A DNA stretch of 8,794 bases from Treponema sp. GTDB taxonomy: Bacteria > Spirochaetota > Spirochaetia > Treponematales > Treponemataceae. Shown here one piece after another: positions 5,877-8,794 of the stretch (the first letter of the stretch is position 1; each line of letters opens with the position of its first letter). The position numbers and the translations under genes are program-made. The notes under the pieces are model-generated. The model made no database searches. It was not told where the DNA came from and worked only from the letters and a program-made list of their open reading frames with translations. Where the stretch lies: assembly GCA_018385415.1 (NCBI GenBank), contig JAHAZA010000101.1:1-8794 (forward strand). Direction: 5' to 3'.

Positions 5877-6221
5877 TCAATTGTTTTTTGAAAGTGCATC
5901 TACCATTAAAATTACTGCGGTTTGAAATTCTTTAGAAAGAGAATCTAATTGATTTATCGTTTTAGAATATTTTAAATATTTCAAGCTTACTGTATTAAAG
6001 GAACTTTTCACTTTATCCTCATCATATCCGTAAACCAGAAAATTCACGCTGACATTTAAAGCATTCGCAAGATCTGTTCCTGCCTTTATGTTTGGCAGAG
6101 AGCCTTTATTTTTAAGATAATTACTTATAGTGCCTTCTTTAATGCCAGTCTTTGCTGCTAATTCTTTAGTTGTAATGTTGGCAATAAACATAGCCTCTTT
6201 TAAATTATCTCTGAAACTCAT
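5877..6221 (-). CDS. XRE/Cro-CI type helix-turn-helix regulator
   Basis: This 114-residue protein has an N-terminal HTH_3-type domain at about residues 5-65: TTKELAAKTGIKEGTISNYLKNKGSLPNIKAGTDLANALNVSVNFLVYG in outline, of which KELAAKTGIKEGTISNYL is the helix-turn-helix and LANALNVSVNFLVYG the usual closing helix. The rest (66-114) is a short helical tail, probably for dimerisation. It starts at an ATG preceded by GGAG only two bases away; TATTAT (6233-6228) lies 6 bases before the ATG, so this leader too is very short. It is convergent with the second PIN gene and divergent from the exported-protein operon. Two matching palindromes in the divergent region make it the likely regulator of itself and of that operon. 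Confidence 0.88.
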   Translation of the reverse strand: MSFRDNLKEAMFIANITTKELAAKTGIKEGTISNYLKNKGSLPNIKAGTDLANALNVSVNFLVYGYDEDKVKSSFNTVSLKYLKYSKTINQLDSLSKEFQTAVILMVDALSKNN

Positions 6222-6231
6222 ATCTCCATAA

Positions 6232-6247
6232 TAGTAAAATTTTATTA
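6232..6247. promoter_or_regulatory. Operator candidate, box 1 (regulator side)
   Basis: TAGTAAAATTTTATTA is an 8-bp inverted repeat with one mismatch, ending 11 bases upstream of the regulator ATG and overlapping its putative TATTAT box. It matches box 2 (6293-6308) at 14 of 16 positions, with starts 61 bp apart. Autoregulation is the simplest reading. Confidence 0.6.
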
Positions 6248-6272
6248 ATAACTTGGTGTAGTTAGAAAGAAC

Positions 6273-6301
6273 TTGCTAATTAAAGTTTGGTATAGTAAAA
6301 T
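6273..6301 (+). promoter_or_regulatory. Promoter of the exported-protein operon
   Basis: TTGCTA (6273-6278) and TAAAAT (6296-6301) are exactly 17 bp apart, predicting a transcript start near 6308 and a leader of about 50 bases before the TTG start at 6358. The -10 box lies inside palindrome box 2. Confidence 0.6.
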
Positions 6302-6308
6302 ATTACTA
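6293..6308. promoter_or_regulatory. Operator candidate, box 2 (operon side)
   Basis: TAGTAAAATATTACTA has 6-bp inverted arms TAGTAA/TTACTA. It covers the -10 box and start point of the operon promoter, the position of a repressor site. A partial direct repeat, TTGGTGTAGTTAGA at 6253-6266 against TTGGTATAGTAAAA at 6287-6300 (11 of 14 equal), may be an extra half-site. Confidence 0.6.
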
Positions 6309-6357
6309 CAAAATAAAAATAGTGTTAAATATATGCTATATGAGGAGAGTTTTTGCA

Positions 6358-7359
6358 TTGAAAAGAACTTTTTTATTAGTTGCATTGTCTGTTTTAAGTT
6401 TCGGATTATTTGCCAAACCTCAAGTTATGCCGGATTGGGTTCAAAACTACCGTAAAGTTTATCCAAACAGTGAATATCTTGCACAGCGCGGAAGTGGTGA
6501 CAGTGCTGAAAAGGCAAAAACAGATGCAATAGGTGCCCTTTCAAGATATTTTCAGTCAAGTGTAAATGCAAGCCTTTCTACAACCCTCAGCTCGGTAACG
6601 ACAAATGATTCCATTGACGAAAAAACTGTGGTTGTAGATGAAGTAAACGTTCAGTCTCAGGTTGAATTTTTTGGTCTAGAATACACAGAGCCGTTTTATG
6701 TAAAGTCAGAAAAAAAATGGTACTGCGTTGTCTACATGAACCGTGATGAAGCATGGCAGCAGTATAAACCTCAGATTGACATAAAGAAAAACAGTTTTTC
6801 AGGACTTTATAAAAATCTTGAAAAAGAAACAGATTATTTTACAAAACTTGGAATGTGCAAAAAAGTCTGGACTGTTGGAACTGAACTTTTACAGAAGCTT
6901 GAATATGGAAGAATCATAAATCCGTCAGAAGAAGCACAGTACCAGAACGAACGTGATGAAATAGCAGAAATCCCTGTAATATTTGAAACAGCAAAACAAA
7001 ACTGCTCGATTTACATCAATATAAATTCAGATTACAACAAAATGATTTCAACGGCAGTTTCTACAGTTCTGACAGATACAGGATTTACTGTTGCAAAGAC
7101 AAAAGCAGAAGCAAACTATGTTGCAGAAATTAGTGTTGATGACAACGAAACAGGAGCTGACCCTGTTTCAATCAAACCTTCAGTAAACATAAAAATCTCA
7201 AGCAAAAAAGCAAAGACCGTTTTCTCATATGAAGTAACTTCAGACGAAAAATCAATCGGTTACACAATCGAAAGCGCACAGAAAAAATCATACCCAAAAT
7301 TAACAGAACAAATTAAAACCGCCCTGAACGAAAAGTTCAGCGGAAGCTTTAGTTTATAA
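6358..7359 (+). CDS. Exported LPP20-like protein
   Basis: This 333-residue protein has a clear signal peptide, MKRTFLLVALSVLSFGLFA, with cleavage expected before KPQV. There is no lipobox cysteine, so it should be a soluble periplasmic or outer-membrane-associated protein. Residues about 25-135 resemble the LPP20 family: PDWVQNYRK, then YLAQRGSGDSAEKAKTDAIGALSRYF (a Gly-rich turn followed by an Ala-rich helix), and WYCVVYMNRDEAWQQY. Residues about 205-330 form a second region rich in beta strands (SIYININSD, YVAEISVDD, SVNIKISS). I chose the TTG at 6358 because GGAGAG (6344-6349) lies 8 bases upstream and the signal peptide starts exactly there; an in-frame GTG at 6322 lies before the Shine-Dalgarno. 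LPP20 proteins have no known enzymatic role, and the function is unknown. It is the first gene of the operon. Confidence 0.82.
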   Translation: MKRTFLLVALSVLSFGLFAKPQVMPDWVQNYRKVYPNSEYLAQRGSGDSAEKAKTDAIGALSRYFQSSVNASLSTTLSSVTTNDSIDEKTVVVDEVNVQSQVEFFGLEYTEPFYVKSEKKWYCVVYMNRDEAWQQYKPQIDIKKNSFSGLYKNLEKETDYFTKLGMCKKVWTVGTELLQKLEYGRIINPSEEAQYQNERDEIAEIPVIFETAKQNCSIYININSDYNKMISTAVSTVLTDTGFTVAKTKAEANYVAEISVDDNETGADPVSIKPSVNIKISSKKAKTVFSYEVTSDEKSIGYTIESAQKKSYPKLTEQIKTALNEKFSGSFSL

Positions 7360-7382
7360 AACAATCATCGGAGGTAAATAAG

Positions 7383-8273
7383 ATGAAAAGAAATTTTGTA
7401 AGTAAGAAAATATTGGCAGGAATTATTGCAGGTTTAACTATGGTTGCAGGCTTGTCTGCAAAGGATGCAAGACTTGGAGTAAAGGTAAAAAAGAATGCAG
7501 ACAATGCGACAGTAATTGACTGGACAGACAGAGCATTGGGAGAGGTAAGTGCTCCAACATGGCTTAAAAATCTTCGCCGCGGAAATGCTTCTACATTCAA
7601 AAAAGAATGGGAAATGGACAGTTCAAGAATCGTAAAAGTAAGCATGGCAACAGGAAAGACAGAAGCAACAGCTCAGGCTTTAAGCCGTTCAGGTTTTGCA
7701 TACGCACAGGCAGCAGAATTAAATCAGAAAGTAATCGGTCGTGTTGGTCAGGGGTTAAATGATGAAGGCCAGCTTGAAGCATTGTTTGTTGCAGCAAGTG
7801 AAACAAAAGCAGAAATGGCAGGCTTAAGAGAAGAAGCAAGCTTCTGGCAGAAGGTTCGCACAACAACAAAAGATGCAAAAGGCAAGAAAGTAAATGAAGA
7901 AAAATATATTTATTACACAGTTTATTCAATGGATAAAACAACATGGGATAACATCTGTAAAAAATATCTTATGGATATAATGGGGGGGGCAGATTTGACT
8001 TCTGAAACAAAAAAGAAAGTTGGCGCACTCTTTAGCGAAATGAAAGAAGACGCAGATAAAAAAGATGCAAAAAAACAGGCAGAAGAAGAAGCTCTATATA
8101 AAGCACAGATGGCTCGCTTAGAAACAGAACGCGCAAAGGCAAATGCAGAAGCAGCTGCAAGCAACGCAGAAACTGCAAAAGCCCGCCTTGAAGGCAAAAA
8201 GCTTGATGCCCAGGAAGCCCAGACAAAAGCTGCAGTTGAAGAAGCTGAAGACCTGGCTAGTTATTTGATGTAG
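7383..8273 (+). CDS. Exported protein with LPP20-like N-terminal part and Ala/Glu/Lys-rich coiled-coil tail
   Basis: This 296-residue protein has the signal peptide MKRNFVSKKILAGIIAGLTM continuing VAGLSA, with cleavage expected before KDA (no lipobox). The mature N-terminal part repeats landmarks of the preceding gene product: PTWLKNLRR (58-66) against PDWVQNYRK, an Ala-rich helix (94-112), and YIYYTVYSMDKTTWDNICKKY (175-195) against WYCVVYMNRDEAWQQY. The two are probably distant paralogues. Residues about 216-290 are a long helix of Ala, Glu, Lys and Gln, a likely coiled coil. GGAGGT at 7370-7375 is 7 bases before the ATG. A run of eight G lies within codons 200-203, just before the tail. 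The function is not known; a periplasmic structural or binding role is plausible. Confidence 0.85.
   Translation: MKRNFVSKKILAGIIAGLTMVAGLSAKDARLGVKVKKNADNATVIDWTDRALGEVSAPTWLKNLRRGNASTFKKEWEMDSSRIVKVSMATGKTEATAQALSRSGFAYAQAAELNQKVIGRVGQGLNDEGQLEALFVAASETKAEMAGLREEASFWQKVRTTTKDAKGKKVNEEKYIYYTVYSMDKTTWDNICKKYLMDIMGGADLTSETKKKVGALFSEMKEDADKKDAKKQAEEEALYKAQMARLETERAKANAEAAASNAETAKARLEGKKLDAQEAQTKAAVEEAEDLASYLM
7982..7989 (+). repeat. Poly-G tract (G8) inside the coding region
   Basis: Eight consecutive G occur in an AT-rich gene, covering the end of Met200, Gly201, Gly202 and the start of Ala203. With seven G the frame reads CAG ATT TGA, stopping after residue 204. With nine G it reads GGC AGA TTT GAC TTC TGA, stopping after residue 207. 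Either change removes the coiled-coil tail. Poly-G tracts of this length are known phase-variation sites in Treponema pallidum. Confidence 0.75.
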
Positions 8274-8285
8274 GGGGGATTAAAT

Positions 8286-8492
8286 ATGGATTGTTTTGAA
8301 GAACTTGCAACTGTATTGAATTCCGCAGGAATGGAATTGAGCAACATGAAATCTGAAAATGCAGAATTAATAAAAAGATTATTTTTATGGTCAGATTTAA
8401 TGAAATGCTCCTCAGAAACGAATGAAACTGTAATTCATCCGTATAGAAACTATTTAACTATTTTGTATAAAGAAAAATTGGAGAAAAAATAG
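8286..8492 (+). CDS. Small hypothetical protein (68 residues)
   Basis: I do not recognise this protein. It begins MDCFEELATVLNSAG, has no signal peptide or membrane segment, and looks mostly helical with an amphipathic middle (SENAELIKRLFLWSDLM) and a basic end (KEKLEKK). Its ribosome binding site is a GGGGGGA run at 8273-8279 that shares its first G with the stop codon of the preceding gene, so the two are tightly linked. The next gene starts three bases after its stop. It is the only apparently cytoplasmic product among exported ones, which would fit a small accessory or regulatory partner, but nothing in the sequence proves this. Confidence 0.65.
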   Translation: MDCFEELATVLNSAGMELSNMKSENAELIKRLFLWSDLMKCSSETNETVIHPYRNYLTILYKEKLEKK

Positions 8493-8495
8493 TAA

Positions 8496-8794
8496 ATGAA
8501 AAAATTCATATCATTATTATTTACAGCATTTATTTCATTTTCTCTTTTTGCACAGACAACTGTTGCAGAAAAAAAATTGGAAAAACACTCGAGAAAAATA
8601 TAGATGCTGCAGCAGTATTTGTTTCAGAAATTGATTTAAGTAAAATGCAAATTGCAGAAAGTGGAACAATTACAATTCCCCTTCTTGCAAAAAGCAAAAT
8701 AAAGATTGTTTCTGGAATGGATATGACTGGAATCAGTTCAAGACTTACATATTCAAACCTAAAAAAATGGAATACAACTTTTGAAGTAAAAGAT
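8496..8794 (+). pseudogene. Exported protein gene with a frame break at a poly-A tract, partial at the right edge
   Basis: The ATG at 8496 opens a clear signal peptide, MKKFISLLFTAFISFSLFA, followed by QTTVAEKK. In the frame of the start codon, translation ends at TAG 8601-8603 after only 35 residues. Immediately after the run of eight A (8569-8576) the -1 frame stays open to the window edge and reads like a real protein (IGKTLEKNIDAAAVFVSEID, then SGTITIPLLAKSKIKIVSGM, TFEVKD). One extra A in the run, or a -1 slip on it, would join the two parts into a single exported protein of at least 100 residues. Its fold is not recognised, though strand-rich. It is translationally close to the preceding gene (three-base gap). 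Whether it is off-phase, slippage-expressed, truly broken or a sequencing error cannot be decided here. Confidence 0.7.
8569..8576 (+). repeat. Poly-A tract (A8) at the frame break
   Basis: Eight A following GCAG form the codons GAA AAA AAA. Reading frame evidence switches by -1 exactly here. Runs of this length are prone to replication slippage, to transcriptional slippage and to -1 ribosomal slippage. Confidence 0.75.

Noticed and set aside
6322..6357. GTG at 6322 as the start of the first exported protein
   Set aside because: It lies upstream of the Shine-Dalgarno and would add a Cys/Arg-containing extension before a complete signal peptide that begins at the TTG 6358.
1..8794. tRNA, rRNA, CRISPR array, insertion sequence, attachment site
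   Set aside because: No cloverleaf-like segment, regularly spaced direct repeats, transposase motifs or terminal inverted repeats were found.

Overview
The window looks like chromosomal DNA of a spirochaete, most likely a Treponema of the gut or rumen type. The basis is the AT-rich composition, a BspA/TpLRR-type leucine-rich repeat protein with an exact 23-residue period, several small exported proteins of the LPP20-like kind, and a stand-alone leuB in an organism that would make leucine. This genus call is inference from style and gene content; no rRNA or other marker gene is present.

Left part, minus strand (1-3358): a large gene runs off the left edge (771 codons visible). It encodes a cytoplasmic protein with seven TpLRR repeats, a long acidic linker holding two 39-residue duplicated blocks, a duplicated very basic 13-mer, and a further C-terminal domain I do not recognise. 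Upstream of it on the same strand is an EamA/DMT-family membrane transporter. Both genes have a TATAAT box followed almost directly by AGAATT-ATG, so both are predicted to give leaderless or nearly leaderless mRNAs.

Centre, plus strand (3445-4670): leuB (3-isopropylmalate dehydrogenase) is complete, with C-rich codon use, a strong Shine-Dalgarno, an AT-rich 17-bp inverted repeat over the promoter, a second perfect palindrome just before the ribosome binding site, and a clear intrinsic terminator.

Toxin-antitoxin island (4684-5831): the gene order is PIN-domain toxin, Phd/YefM-type antitoxin, second PIN-domain protein. The first PIN protein keeps its acidic residues. The second has lysine at two of the positions where PIN nucleases carry catalytic acids, so it may be a pseudo-toxin. 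The operon has a palindromic operator over its -10 box and a predicted leaderless start.

Right part (5877-8794): a small XRE-type regulator on the minus strand is divergent from an operon of exported proteins. Two near-identical 16-bp palindromes sit in the shared intergenic region, one at each end. The operon holds two signal-peptide proteins with related motifs, a 68-residue cytoplasmic protein of unknown function, and a third signal-peptide protein whose frame is broken at a run of eight A. A run of eight G lies inside the second gene, and gain or loss of one G would truncate it at once. This set of homopolymers is the main sign of possible phase variation in the window.
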